NCBI RefSeq assembly: GCF_000276665.1
Contig: NW_004955470.1
Span: forward strand, 5,331,166-5,395,165
DNA: 64,000 bases
Direction: 5' to 3'
From: Chinchilla lanigera
Lineage: Eukaryota; Chordata; Mammalia; Rodentia; Chinchillidae
Shown: one piece after another, positions 22,971 to 35,204 of the stretch
Layout of the letters: each line of letters begins with the position of its first letter
Position numbering within the stretch: position 1 is the first letter of the stretch
Program-made: the position numbers and the translations under genes
The notes under the pieces: generated by a model
What the model was told of the DNA's origin: nothing
The model's input: the letters and a program-made list of their open reading frames with translations, nothing else
Databases searched by the model: none

Positions 22971-23799
22971 AAAGCTGTATTGAAGAAAGAAAAGTAACAG
23001 GAAGGGAAGTCTGGAGGGCAAAATGGATTTGCTCTTCATCTTCTAAAGAACCAACTCTCCAAAATCATGCAGAACAGCTACCCTAACACTGTCAGTCCTT
23101 CCCAAAGCGAGGCTTAAAAACGTACTAACAACTCCAGGCTCCTTGGAAGGATGAAACCCCTACTGAGCCCTTTGTGCTGAAGTGACAGGCAGCTTGAGAA
23201 TCCTCCAACGAAACCTGTCCCGCTTGTAACTATCAGCTGTGGTCTGCAGTGAGACACAACAGGGAGAAATGATGTGGTTTTCTTCCTATAATTTTTTTTA
23301 AACTTAAGGTTGCCACACAAGCACTGGGGTTCTGAGACAAATATGTGAACATCTTCCAAGGCTCTCCTCCAAAGAAAAGTAGGGGAGCTGCTCCTTGCAC
23401 ACATGGATCACACCGTGTTGATAAGCAAAGTCACGGAGATGAGCAGGGACTCTGAACTGTAAAGGGTACAAGAAATGGAAATGGTAAGTATCAAATGTGA
23501 GAAAAGCCCTGGTCCTGGACCCAGCCCTGAAGTAGCTGTGTCTCTGGTTGGAGTTTCAAAAGCTTCCTGAACTTTAATTTTCCTAATTAGGATTAGGACA
23601 GAATGGTTTATAATATATGTGATTTCAAATTCAGACATGCAATAGTTCTGGCAAAAACAAGACAAAACAATAGGCTTACTTTCATTCCTTCTTGGTACCT
23701 GGATGATTAACAAAGAACAACTATTTGAATTTTCTGTATTATGCATATTGTTATTTAGTACTGATGTATTGACATTTCAGTTATTGTCACGTTAAAATA
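22971..23799. other. Non-coding, nothing recognised
   Basis: About 830 bases without a supported feature. Confidence 0.35.
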
Positions 23800-24010
23800 A
23801 CAGCTCCCCTTCACTGTACATTTACAGCACATCGTGTACCAACATGCCCTGTACCAGACCAAACTTGCTGGACTGTCTCATTTTACTGTTTACTTATCCT
23901 CACAGACACCGAAGAAACAAAGTCTATCAGATACGCCAGGATGCAAATTCAAGTCCTGCTGGTTTCAAAGTCAGCACTTTCAACCACCATGCTCTACAAA
24001 ACCCAGTTTT
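23800..24010 (-). repeat. MIR fragment
   Basis: TTTACTTATCCTCACAGACAC, CAAATTCAAGTCCTGCTGG and AACCACCATGCTCTAC follow MIR in reverse. Confidence 0.6.
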
Positions 24011-25099
24011 TCTAGTTTAAATTGAAAGTGATTTTTCTATTGTAATAAACTCACCTTCTGTTAATTTCCTAGTATAAATAGATATACAAGTTATAAGTCT
24101 TTGTGAATGTATAGCAAAGAGTTTCCAGTGGGTGAACAGAAATTCTATTACAGAGAATCAAAAACCTATAGCAGAATATAGCAGAATAAACCTATACTTT
24201 TAAACCTATAAGCATACTTACAATACACTTATAATGTAACCTGTAAGTACACTTATAAACCTATACTTACAGTAATGTCCATAAATAGAAAAAGAAAGAA
24301 CTTACAGATTTTCTTTCATCAGAAATAAGATTATTTCTTAATCCAGCAGAAAGAAAATTAAGAGCTCTGTGATACTAAAATAACATGTTCTTTTAAACAT
24401 GTTTTCCTTTTTCAAAACAAAGATCAATCCTGTTTAAAGGAAGATAAAAACAGTCAAGACCCCCAGTGACAACATTTACATTGTCCATTGTCCAATAAAA
24501 GGTTTGTCATGCGAAGAAAAATGTGATCTATACTCAGAAGAAAGATCAATAGAAAAAGAAGAATTTGTAGATTTACAGACAAGTAAGGCAAGTGTTATAA
24601 CTACGTTCAGGCATTTAAAGAAAAACATGAACATAATGAAGAACAGAAAGGAAGAGGATCCACTTCTATGTATGTATCTATGTTATGTGTATCTAAGCAT
24701 GCATGTATGTATATGTCTGTATTGAATCTATCATCTTGCTGTTTTCTTTCTATTTGTCCCATGTGTTCATTTGCTGAGAGAGACAGAGACAGAGAGATAG
24801 AAATTTTAGGAGTGAAAAATACAGTATCTAAAAGTAAGAAATTCACTGGATTGTATTAACAAAAGATTAAGTAATGTGGAAGGGAAAAAATGGATGAATT
24901 TGAAGAATTTATCCAAAATAAGGCACAGAGAAATTAGATTTTAAAAAATCAAACACAGCCTTAGGAAGGTACATATCAAATGTTCTCACAAGCATTTCAA
25001 TGGAGTTCAAATGGGGGCTAAACAGAAGAAAAGAACAACACAAAATTTGGAAGAAATGATAGATGCAAAATTTCCATTTTGATGAAACATAAATAAAAA
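24011..25099. other. AT-rich non-coding sequence
   Basis: 24150-24275 repeats AACCTATACTT, ACTTATAA and close variants, a decayed tandem array. 24504-24725 holds a lysine-rich open frame (SEERSIEKEEFVDLQ) that I do not recognise; no splice context or conserved family supports it. Confidence 0.35.
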
Positions 25100-25200
25100 C
25101 AAGTTAATTCTTTGAAAACATCAACAAAACTGACAAAGCCTGAGCTACACTGACCAAGAAAAAAGAAGTATGAAACAACTAAAACCAGAAATGAAAAAAG

Positions 25201-25345
25201 GAGCTGGTCGTGGTGGTGCATGCACTCAGGAGGCTGAGGCAGGAGGATTGTTGTGCTTGAGGCTGGCCTAGGCCACATAGTGATTTCAAGGACAGCCTGA
25301 ACTGCATAGCGATACCCTGTCTCAGGAAAAAAATGAAAACAAAAA
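25201..25345 (+). mobile_element. B1 SINE, internally shortened
   Basis: GAGCTGGTCGTGGTGGTGCATG, missing the CTGTAATCCCAG block, then GGAGGCTGAGGCAGGAGGAT and CTGAACTGCATAGCGATACC. Confidence 0.9.
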
Positions 25346-25789
25346 TAAAAATAAAAAAGAAATGAAAAAGGCCCCATCATAACCTTATGGAAATAAAAAT
25401 AATTATAAAAGAACAGTATAACCATACACCAACAAATGAAAAACCAAGTGAAATGGAAAATTCCTAGAAAGATAATTCTGAGCTCCTCCTGTGAGACTGG
25501 TATTACCTGGATAGAAAAGACAACACAAGTAAAGGAAACTATAGACTAATATTTGTTATGGATAAGAGTGTAAAAATTCTCAATAAAATACTAGGAAAAT
25601 AATTCAGCAACATATAAAAAGGACCAGGATAAATCTCACCATGCTGCAGTGAGATTTATCCTGAAATGGAAAATGTGTTCAACATATAAAAACCAATTAC
25701 TGCAAAGAACATATTAACAAAGGACAAATGACATGTAAGCATCATATTAGACAAAAACTTTAGAAAGCATCTGAGAAAATCCAACACTT

Positions 25790-25963
25790 GAGCCAGGTGT
25801 GGTGGCACACGCCTGTAATCCCAGCACTCAGAAGGCTGAGGCAGGAGGATAACTGTGAGTTCAAGATCAGCCTGGGCTATAAAGTGAGCTCAAGGCCAGC
25901 CTGAACTGCATAGCGAGACCCTGTCTCAAAAAGACAAAAACAAACACACAAAAAACCCACATT
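25790..25963 (+). mobile_element. B1 SINE, full length
   Basis: GAGCCAGGTGTGGTGGCACA to CGAGACCCTGTCTCAAAAAG, with the internal duplication CAGCCTGGGCTATAAAGTGA / CAGCCTGAACTGCATAGCGA. Confidence 0.95.
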
Positions 25964-27037
25964 TTTTCATGATAAAAGCACCCAAAAACTAGAAATAGAA
26001 GGGATACTTTCTCAACTTTTTCTGTGATACAACTATAGCTAATGTTATACTAAGCAACGAAACACTGTGTGTTCTCGCTGCATGATCAGGAATAGAACAA
26101 AAACATCTGCTCTTGCTGCTTCTATTCAACACTGTACTAGAGCTCATAATCAGAAAAACTATCAATTAAAGGAAATAACAGGCACCCATATATGAAAGGA
26201 AAAGTAAAAGTATATTTTGCAGAATACATGATTCTGCAAATAGAAAATCCTAAGGAATTCACCCAAAAGTACTAGAACCAATAAACAAGTTCAGGAGGGT
26301 CCAACATCACAGGTCAATGTGAAAAGTTCAATTATATCACTTATACCAGCAATAAACAATCTGAAATTAAACTAAGAAAATTCTATTTACCATAGCATCA
26401 AAAATAATAAACTGCATATTCAAATTTCACAACAGAAATACAAGATCTGTAACTGAAAACTGCCAAAATATTACAGAAAGCAATGAAAGGAAGCCTAAGT
26501 AAAAGAAAAGTTCTCTCATAGCCATGGGTCAGAACATGTACGGACTAAGATTTAAAGATTAAAGACAGACTGAGATGATCACACATCCCCAGTTCACAGA
26601 TGCAATGCAGTATCTACCAAAAATTAAGTTCAGTTTTTTTCTTTTCAGCAATGATAAGCTTCTCCTAAAACTCATATGGAAATGCAAGAGTAGCCCAATA
26701 ATCCTGAAAGTGAAGAACAAAGACAGAAGCTTCACACTTCCCAGTTTCAAAGTTATAGTAAAGCTGTAGAAATCAAGATACTGTGGTAGTGCTACATAAC
26801 AGACATATGTATTAAGGGAGTAGAATCCATAGTACAGAAATGAACCTTCTATTAATTTTCATCAATGCTGAGAAGACTCAGAGAGGGGAAAGAATAATCT
26901 TTTCAACACATATTGAAGGAACAAGTGGAGATCCATGCTTCAAAGAATGAATTTGGATCTTTTCCTCCTATCATACAAAATATTAACTCATTGATGGACA
27001 GTAGATATAACTTTGGGTAAGGGACTTATTTCTTAAC

Positions 27038-27182
27038 TTTTTTTTTGGAGATAAGCCGTCACTATGTAGTTCAGGCTGGCCTTGAAGTCCCTGTGTAGCC
27101 CAGCATGGCCTCAAACTTGCTACATGCTCCTGCCTCAGCCTCCTAAGTACTGAGATTACAGGCATGCACAACCACTCCTAAC
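27038..27182 (-). mobile_element. B1 SINE
   Basis: Reverse B1: CACTATGTAGTTCAGGCTGG, CCTGCCTCAGCCTCCTAAGT, ending ACCACTCCTAAC. Confidence 0.93.
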
Positions 27183-29000
27183 TTGGCAATGATTTATTCC
27201 ACAAGACACCAAAGGCACAGGTGATAAACGAGAATATAAGCGGGAGTTATTCAAAATCATACACTTTTGTATTTCAAGGACACCATAAGGAAGTAAGAAG
27301 ACAACCAAAATATCTGTAATTATATATTTGATAAGGAACTTGTATACAGAATGTATAAATAACTCTTATAGCTCAATAGTAAAGACAAAGAATCTCATTA
27401 AAGTGGGTAATATACAGATATTTCCCCAACGGCATATAAATGGCTAATAAATACATTAAAAATGTTCAACATAGTTACTCATTAGAAAAATGTAAGTCAA
27501 AGACACTTTATATACACTAGAATGGTATAATAAAAAGTTTTACATGTTGGTAAGAATTAAAATATTCAAATTTTAAAGTGATATATACCTATTTTTAAAA
27601 GCATTAAAAAATTCAAATACCTTCTAACAAGTATTCTAACATTTATGCATAGAAAACTATTAAACATTACTGAGAAACAAGTCAAATGAAAGGAGGAATA
27701 TTCATTAACTTCAAGACTCAATATTATAAATATGTGAAATTTTCCCAAATGGATCCATGATTTTGATGAAGTAGAACAAGTCCTAATAAATTTACTATGG
27801 AGTTTCATTAAGTGATTTTTAAATTATACAGAAAGGCAAAAGCAAAAATAGCCAAGCCACTGTTGAACAAGAATGACACCATGTATGGACCTGTGCTACA
27901 CTTCACTGTAAAGACACAGCAAAGAAAGAAACAAGCTATTTTCCTGATAGATAAACAGACCAACAGGATTGCATGGAGCACCCAGAAACAAAGCCACACA
28001 TACTTCAACACTCGATAGGACACGGTGGTAATGCAGAGCCATGGTGAAAAGACAGTCTTTCCTGTGAGTCTCACTGAGTTAACCAGAAATTTACATAGGG
28101 TAAAAAAATTTCAACCGCGACCTCATAGCATACATTCGAATCAGTTTCAGTGGATTATAGCTCTAAAATTGACAAGGAAGGCAATAAAGTTCATAGAAAA
28201 TAATATGAGACATAGTTATGAATTTAAGGTAGGGAGAGGGTTCTTCCAACAAAACAGCATACCCATAAAGGAAATTATTGATAAAATGGACATTATTAAA
28301 ATTAAAATCTATTTATTAAACACATGTTCAATGAGTGAAAATTCTAGCTACAAATGGAAGGTTAAATTCAAAACTTATTATCAACAATGGGCTTGAATCC
28401 ATAACTTACAAAAAACTATAATATAGAAAATCCAATAGAAAACTAGGTAAAATACTTGAATAGGAACTCCACAAATGCATATACCAACTGGGAAATAAGT
28501 ATCTAAAAACGTGTCCAACTAATTAAAATTAGTCAATAGAAAAAAACAAGTTACAACCATAGTGAAATATTGCCTTACACCCACTAGAATGATAAATTTG
28601 AGTGAGTGACAGTACCAAGCTTGTGGAGTGACATGAAATCCCTTGTAAAGCTAATGGGTGTGTAAATTGGTGCAATTACTTTGGAAAGCAGTCAGGGTTA
28701 TCTAAACTGAATATACACATACTCTAACCTAGGAATTCCAGTTGTAGATGTATACCCCCCTGCACACACAGACACATCCATGACTATTCACAGTAGTGCC
28801 GTCCTAAGGATCCAAACCAGCAAGCAACTCAAATGCCCATTACCAGCAACATTAATAAGTAGTGTCTTATCTATACAATGGAAATAAACTGAAAATATTG
28901 TTACATTTATCAACATATGCAAATTTCCTAAAACATTGAGAAGGAAATAATGCTGTTCTATTCACAAACATGTCCAAGTAGGCAAAACTAGATTATAAAC

Positions 29001-30029
29001 TTTAGAAACCAGCACACTAGTTATTGGATGAGATAGGACTAGTAACAGATTAGGTACAAAAGAAGCCACTGAGACTTGATGTTTTGTACTTTTACTCAAT
29101 GTGATAGTTTTATGGTTATTTATTCTATGATAATTCATTGAGTTCATGAAACATTCCTACTGTATACTTTTCTATGTAATTATAACAATTACAATAAAAT
29201 GCATTCTTTGAAGTATTGCTAAGATGTTATTTTTATTATGTTTTTCTAATAATAAAATAAAATTAGAAGCAAATATTTAGCTCTTTATCTCAATAGGTAT
29301 GACTTTTTCTAGGCTTTCTTAATAGTCTGCCACGTCAGATTCAGGTCTATGATCCTACGAGATCGTAGTCACAAAGATTCTGTTTTCCAAAGAAAGAGAA
29401 GCTTTTCCTTCACATTGTAAGACTAGAGATGCCTGCTTCGTTTTACCCAAGAGAGCTTTTGAGCAACGAGCCAGTACATGAAGGGAATAGGCAGCACAGA
29501 ATAGCAGCCAGAGGGACAACAGTCTGCCCTGCCTGGGTTTAATCATCAGTGGAAACTTTTCACATAGATCATTCCTACCCATTCCTTTTCATTTAGAATT
29601 AGCCTCTATAAATCTGCCATTCCTTGCCATAAAGGAAGGTACTATTCTGTTGCTTCACGTATGAATTAGTCACTTGCCCCAGGGAAGATGTTTATTTCAA
29701 AACCTCTGGAGGTGAACTGACTGCTAGATGGGGGCCTGGTGAAAACCACAAATCGTCAATCAAAGCCAAGAAACTATCTCAGAACAATTCAACTTCACAA
29801 GTAACTGAGGTTTATGGGTAAGCAGGATTTGAAAGCTGTTATGCTGAGGGTTATCACATTCAGATACAGAAGAGTTACAGCAATAGCACAGTTCAATGAA
29901 GTTACAGAATTGGAAGAAATTTTTCTTCTTGTATTAGAGGAAGTGCAATGTTCTAATTACAAATACAGTTAATTTCTAACTTTTTACAAGAGGCCATTAA
30001 AAGTTCTGAGTTTATATGGACATTCTCTC

Positions 30030-30030
<1 letters not shown>
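29001..30030. other. Non-coding, nothing recognised
   Basis: About 1 kb. AT-rich; no supported gene or repeat beyond possible L1 3' UTR scraps to about 29270. Confidence 0.35.

Positions 30031-30033
<3 letters not shown>

Positions 30034-30115
<82 letters not shown>
30034..30115 (+). repeat. Compound microsatellite (CT)n(CA)n
   Basis: About 14 CT units followed directly by about 26 CA units, both nearly perfect. Confidence 0.98.
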
Positions 30116-30116
<1 letters not shown>

Positions 30117-30518
30117 AGTCTTTGTAGTTTAAAAAGCCATTACTTACATTAATGGCTTTTAAAAAGGCATTGGGTATGGCTTTCCTTCAATAGATGTCTG
30201 AGTATTAATGCCTACAGCACCCAAGACTAACTGTCCTTTTTGAAACAGAAGTCCTGAAAATGGTCAGAGAGACTTGTTTCATCATGGGTTAACCTGACTG
30301 AATTGTACAATTCTGGGCAGCTAAAGAAGTGTTCTTGAGTCGTTTCCTGCTGTGACCATCTTCTTCAGATCTGTCTCTACCTCCATTCTGCAAAGACCCA
30401 CTTCCTGCTTTTTTCTGAATAAGCAATTATATAAATCATTAAATCAACTTATTAAAGCCATACTGTAATTTCAAAGGAAAATATTTTAAATCACATTTCA
30501 AAATCTTTCAAAATCAAG
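30116..30518. other. Non-coding, with one hairpin
   Basis: Nothing recognised other than the 11-base perfect inverted repeat AAAAGCCATTA/TAATGGCTTTT at 30132-30160. Confidence 0.4.
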
Positions 30519-30604
30519 GGGGCCAGGGATATAGCTCAGGGGCACAACTGCCTGCCTGGCAAGCACAAGGTCCTGACTTTGATTCCCGGTACCAAAAAAA
30601 AAAA
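30519..30604 (+). mobile_element. ID SINE with duplications
   Basis: GGCCAGGGATATAGCTCAGG to GATTCCCGGTACCAAAA; flanked by AAATCTTTCAA on both sides. Confidence 0.92.
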
Positions 30605-31124
30605 TCTTTCAAGGGCAGAAAGAAGTGGAATAATGCAAATGTAATTGAAGAACTCCCTCAGAGTAGTTCACATTGCCAATATACAGGTATGAAGTTTATC
30701 AATCATTCGGCAGAGCACAAAAAATGTGTTAAGACTGACTGCACTGGAATACAATTTCAGTGACCGCTTAGTTACACACAAATCTTCAGGGAAACCATTC
30801 ACTCATTCGTTCATGCAACAAATATTTATTGAAATCTATAGGAAAGTTGCTGGTGCCTGAATTAGTGAAAAATATTATAATAACCCAGTAATATAAAAAT
30901 AGGAAGATCTGTATGAAAACAAACACCATTGTAATCTTACATAAAACTGCAAGTAAAAGAAGTATTTTCCTTTGAAAATAAAGTCAGAAACAACTGTGAG
31001 ACATCTTCCTGATTCTATTATTCCCATCACATATAAGCCTAATTCATGGGCCTGCTTATGTAGTACCATTACCTGAAGCACAGACATGGACAGAGGAAGT
31101 CGATTAGCTGCCCTGAGTGAGGCT
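30605..31124. other. Non-coding, nothing recognised
   Basis: About 520 bases. CATTCGTTCATGCAACAAATATTTATTG resembles a MIR/L2-type tail at about 30805-30835, not firm; CAACAAATATTTATTG is the readable core. Confidence 0.35.
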
Positions 31125-31580
31125 TTTGTATTAGTCACTGTCCCGTTGCTGCAACAGAACACCCAGCACCTGCAATTTAAGGAGAAGAGGCTTATTTTGG
31201 CTCATGTTTTCAGAGGGTTCTGTCCATTTATGTTCAGCTGGTTCCAAGGCAAGAATGGCATAACGGAAAGGCATAGTGCAGGAAAGCTGCTTAAACCACG
31301 GCAGCAGGAAGCAGCAACAGGAGGAGGAGCCACAGGGAGGAATGCACCCTCCAAAGACAGGTCCCCAGTGACCCAGCTCTTCTGACCAGACCCCACTTCT
31401 AACAGCACATTCAGCTATGAGTTCATCAAAGACCAGACCCCACTCCTAACAGCACATTCAGCTATGAGTTCATCGATGAACTGATCTACTGATGGGCATA
31501 TTCCTCCATAATCCACCACATTTCAAAGCTCCACCTTGATTACATGAGACTTTTGGGGGACATTTTAGCTTTACACCTTA
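31125..31580 (-). mobile_element. MaLR-type LTR
   Basis: TTAGTCACTGTCCCGTTGCTGCAACAGAACACC, CTTATTTTGGCTCATGTTTT, AGCTGGTTCCAAGGCAAG and TGAGACTTTTGGGGGACATT are the reversed LTR in order. Contains a 47-base tandem duplication at 31384-31477. Confidence 0.75.
31384..31477 (+). repeat. 47-base tandem duplication inside LTR
   Basis: Units 31384-31430 and 31431-31477 both read GACCAGACCCCACT[T/C]CTAA and on to GAGTTCATC; they differ at one internal base and at the last three. Confidence 0.95.
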
Positions 31581-32640
31581 GCAGCTTATTTCTAACTGCC
31601 CTGACTTTGAGGGAAACATTAAAAAAACTGACCTTTTATCAGTGATCTCTTAGATTCTGTAGCCTACTAAGAAGACTGAGGAGGCATAAGGTGGTGAAGT
31701 TTAAAGTCTTCTACCTCAGAATATTTCAAATTGCAATCTCTATTAGGTTAGAAGCTATAACCTAGGAGATGATGCAAATGTTTTGATAATTACTGTAATC
31801 TCTTTTCAGCAGCAATAAAACCAACTTAAATTGAGTTCAACAAAACACATACAGTAGATACCAAACGGAAGATAAACTTGTTTCTTCTTAAACCTTAAAA
31901 ACATGGAACTATTTTTATCTTGCCCAAACATATTGTCCAATAGTGTAATGTGCATATGTGCACATGTGTGTGTATACCATTAACTCTAAAACCAAAATAA
32001 ATATAAAATATAATTCTTAATTTAGAGACAAAAGTATATATTTTTGTTCTTTTTGTTGAAGCTTTATGAGATTTGGTCTCCATTCCACTAAATGTGTAGA
32101 TTTATGATGCAAACCTTCCTAAGTACAGCACCAAGAATTAAAAACAAAAAGAGACATAGGTTTTCCCTCAGGGCCAGAACATGGACTCTCAGAAACAGAA
32201 GGGCTCAGAAAGAACAATGATGCTCACTTACCAGCTGAAAATTTGATCTTTCCCATAAGGAGATTGTCTCTAGTGACATCAGCTGCCTCTAGAAGTGTCC
32301 TCAGCTTAGGCTTCTACTCACCCCTCATCTGACTTCCCATGTCACACCTCTCTGCTTCCCTTACTGAGTGTAACAAAGAGGAGATCTCCAACCACAGTCC
32401 TCTCAAAGTCCAATGGACTTCTAATATCCATGAATTGGGACCTTCTATCTTTGTGGACATCAAAGTTGTTCGCCCCTCATTGAGGACCTGCGCTATCATC
32501 GTACTCCTCTATTTTCAAAAGCAGTTGTAGAAAAAAAAAAACTTAAAAAAGAGAAAAAGGAAAAATCTACTCTGACATACTCTAAAAGTTTAGTTTAAGT
32601 TATAAAAAGTAAATTAAGATAATTAAAAAACAACTGAGGC
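31581..32640. other. Non-coding, nothing recognised
   Basis: About 1 kb of AT-rich sequence; no supported gene or named repeat. Confidence 0.35.
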
Positions 32641-33449
32641 AGGACTTGCAGAGTGGAGGTATGAGGAGCTTGACTACTGAGCAGCTGGAGAAAAAAGGTA
32701 ATAAAACTTCGGGTTCCCAGATGTTGGGTTAAGTGAACAAAGTGAATATGGTACTTTCAAAGACTTAAAGGAAATCATGTTTTAAAGAATTGGAAGGAGT
32801 ACAGTTACAATATTTTATAAAATAAAGAATATCAACAACAGGTAGAAATTATTTATTTAAAGAACCAAGTGGAGATTCTAGTATTGAAAAGTACAATGAC
32901 CAAAATGAAAAATTGCTAGATAGAATCCAGAGCAGGTTTGCAGTGGCAGAAAGATGAATCAGCAAACATAAAATTAACTGCTGGTATCTCAGCTGTTACA
33001 TGGAAAAAGGTTCAGCTTATTTCTCACCAGAAACAGTGAAGGTCAGCAATCAGTAGGGGGGCATCTTTAAAGTGCTAAACGACAAAAACCTGCCAACACA
33101 GATTCGCATATCTGGAAAACTGATCTCTCAAAAATGAAAAGATAGTCTAGTTACACAAAAATGGAGAGAATTTGTTCATGGCAAACAAGCTTTACAAGAA
33201 ACGCTACTAATTGTTCTTTAGGCTGACAGCAAATGACAAGAGAGAGTAATTCAAATATGCTAAAAATCAGAGTTCTAATAAAAGCAGTACATAGACAATT
33301 ATGAAAAACTATGCTTGAAGTCCTCCTTTATTGTCTTAACTGATTTTAAAAAGCACTTATATAAAACAACATGCATATAATTATCATTACTGAGCCTAAA
33401 AGACACAGAAATATAATACATTTGACAAAACAAAAAATGCTGCTAAGGA

Positions 33450-33518
33450 TGAGAATGTAGCTCAGTAAAAGAGCATATGCTTAGAATTCATGAGGGCTTG
33501 GACTCAATCCCCAGCAAA

Positions 33519-33549
<31 letters not shown>

Positions 33550-33600
33550 CACACACGCACACACGTACACATGCACACATGTACACAAACGTTACTAAAG
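33450..33600 (+). mobile_element. Old ID SINE with CA-microsatellite tail
   Basis: AGGATGAGAATGTAGCTCAG to GACTCAATCCCCAGCAAAAC, then a (CA)n run with ACACACGC and ATGCACAC interruptions to about 33590. Confidence 0.75.
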
Positions 33601-34895
33601 GAAAGAGAAAGATTTTATACATAGGTTAATACATCAAAAGATATAACAATTATAAACATATATATGCACCTAACTCTGAAGTCCCAAAATACATGAAGCA
33701 AAAACTGACAGGTCTGGAGTTAGAAGACAAACAATAATATTTCAGAATATTGGAGACTTCAATACTCCACTTTAAATAATGGAGAGGACAACTGGCAGAA
33801 GATCAACAAGAAGATAAAATATTTGAATAACACTACAACTCAGAAGATATAGTTGACAACTATAAAACACTCCAAACAAAAACAGCAGAATATACAATTC
33901 TCAAGTGTACATAGAATATTTTCCAAGATAAACTATTAGTCCAAAAACAAACTTGAATAAATTTTAAAGACTGAAATCACGTGAAGTATGAAGTATGTTA
34001 TTTGACTACTATAGAGTAAAGTTAGAAATTTAAAAAAATAGAAGCAAGTTTGAGGAATTCTGGAAATTAAATAAAACATTAAATAAATGCATCAGGGAAG
34101 AAATTACAAGATAAATTAGAAAATATTCATGGTGAATAAAAAATAAAAATTTACAGTGTGTACTTAAAATAGTGGTTAGGAGGAAATTTAGAGCAGTAAA
34201 TATATACATATATATTTGTAATCTCAAATCTGTATCTTGACATTTCACTTTAAAAAACTAAAACGGAAAGGAAAGTTACACTTACATCAAGGAGAAGGAA
34301 GAAACTAATAAAGATTATAATGGAAATACATGAAACAGACAAACAAATCAACAAAACCACAATTTAGTCCTTTCAAACCATTAAGGAAATTGATATAACA
34401 TTAACTAGACTTGGATAAAGACAGAGAACTCAAATTTCTAGAATCAGAAAAGGAGATACAAATCTTACAAAAAAACTTACAAGCTTACAAAAAATTAAAG
34501 AATATAGGAGAATAAGATGAGCAATTTATGCTAACAAATTGATAACTTCTATGAAATAAATTCCTAAGACACAAAGTCCCAAAACAGACCTAGGAAGAAC
34601 TGGAAAAGCTAAACAGATTTAAGAAATATACTGAAATAGAGGAATGAAAAGTCTACTAAAAATATAAATAAAATAGGCTTACAATAATAAAATAACTTTA
34701 AAAATTAATAAATTAGTAATTTTAAAACTTTTCACCAAGAAAAATCCAGACAAAGATGGCCTCACTGATGAATTCAACCAAACATACAGAATTAACACCA
34801 ATCCTTTATAAACTCATCCATAAAATAAAAAAGAAACGTTTTACAACTCATTATACGAAGCTAGTATTACCTAATTATTTAAAAACAAAGACAGC

Positions 34896-35075
34896 GAGCT
34901 GGGCATGGTGGTACATGCCTGTAATCCCAGCACTCAGGAGGCTGAGGCAGGTAGGATCATTGCAAGTTCGAGGTCAGCCTGGGCTACAAAGTGAGCTCAA
35001 GGTCAGCCTGAACTGCATAGCGAGACCGTCTCAAAAAAAAAAAAAAAAAAAAAAGAAAAGAAAAAGAAAAAAAAA
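34896..35075 (+). mobile_element. B1 SINE, full length
   Basis: GAGCTGGGCATGGTGGTACA to AACTGCATAGCGAGACCGTC with a long A/AAAG tail. Confidence 0.95.
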
Positions 35076-35204
35076 TTTAAAAAGACATCACAGTAAGATA
35101 AAACTACAGAGCAGTATCATTTATGAAGACAGATACAAAAATCTCAAAAAAATACTCAGCAAACCAAATCTAGCAACAGAAGATTATTAAAAAGATTACA
35201 CGTC

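Larger units (their letters stand above)
25100..29000 (+). mobile_element. Old L1 ORF2 relic, reverse transcriptase to 3' end
   Basis: L1 ORF2 can be followed in order: CTCAATAAAATACTAGGAAA (before the polymerase core), GTGAGATTTATCCTG, the RT active-site block at 26216, CAGCAATAAACAATCTGAAA, CTCATATGGAAATGCAAGAG, AGATATTTCCCCAACGGCAT, and TGGTGCAATTACTTTGGAAAG near 28670. At 26216-26227 the catalytic FADD reads FAEY. Many stops. Three B1 copies interrupt it. Confidence 0.85.
32990..35204 (+). mobile_element. Old L1 relic, 5' region to polymerase domain
   Basis: AAAGTGCTAAACGACAAAAACC and AAGAAACGCTACTAATTGTTCTTTAGGCTGA-type text match the early part of old L1, followed by the endonuclease region (TGGAGACTTCAATACTCCAC; CACTCCAAACAAAAACAGCAG) and the polymerase approach (GATGGCCTCACTGATGAATTC; AATACTCAGCAAACCAAATC). 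Many stops; a B1 is inserted at 34896. Confidence 0.8.

Noticed and set aside
24504..24725. Lysine/glutamate-rich 73-codon open frame
   Set aside because: Looks protein-like at its start, but no family, splice pair or neighbouring exon supports it.
28025..28396. 123-codon plus-strand open frame
   Set aside because: Part of the decayed L1 ORF2 relic, not a host gene.
33500..33600. Regular repeats that might suggest an array
   Set aside because: Simple CA microsatellite in a SINE tail; no direct-repeat and spacer structure anywhere, so no CRISPR.
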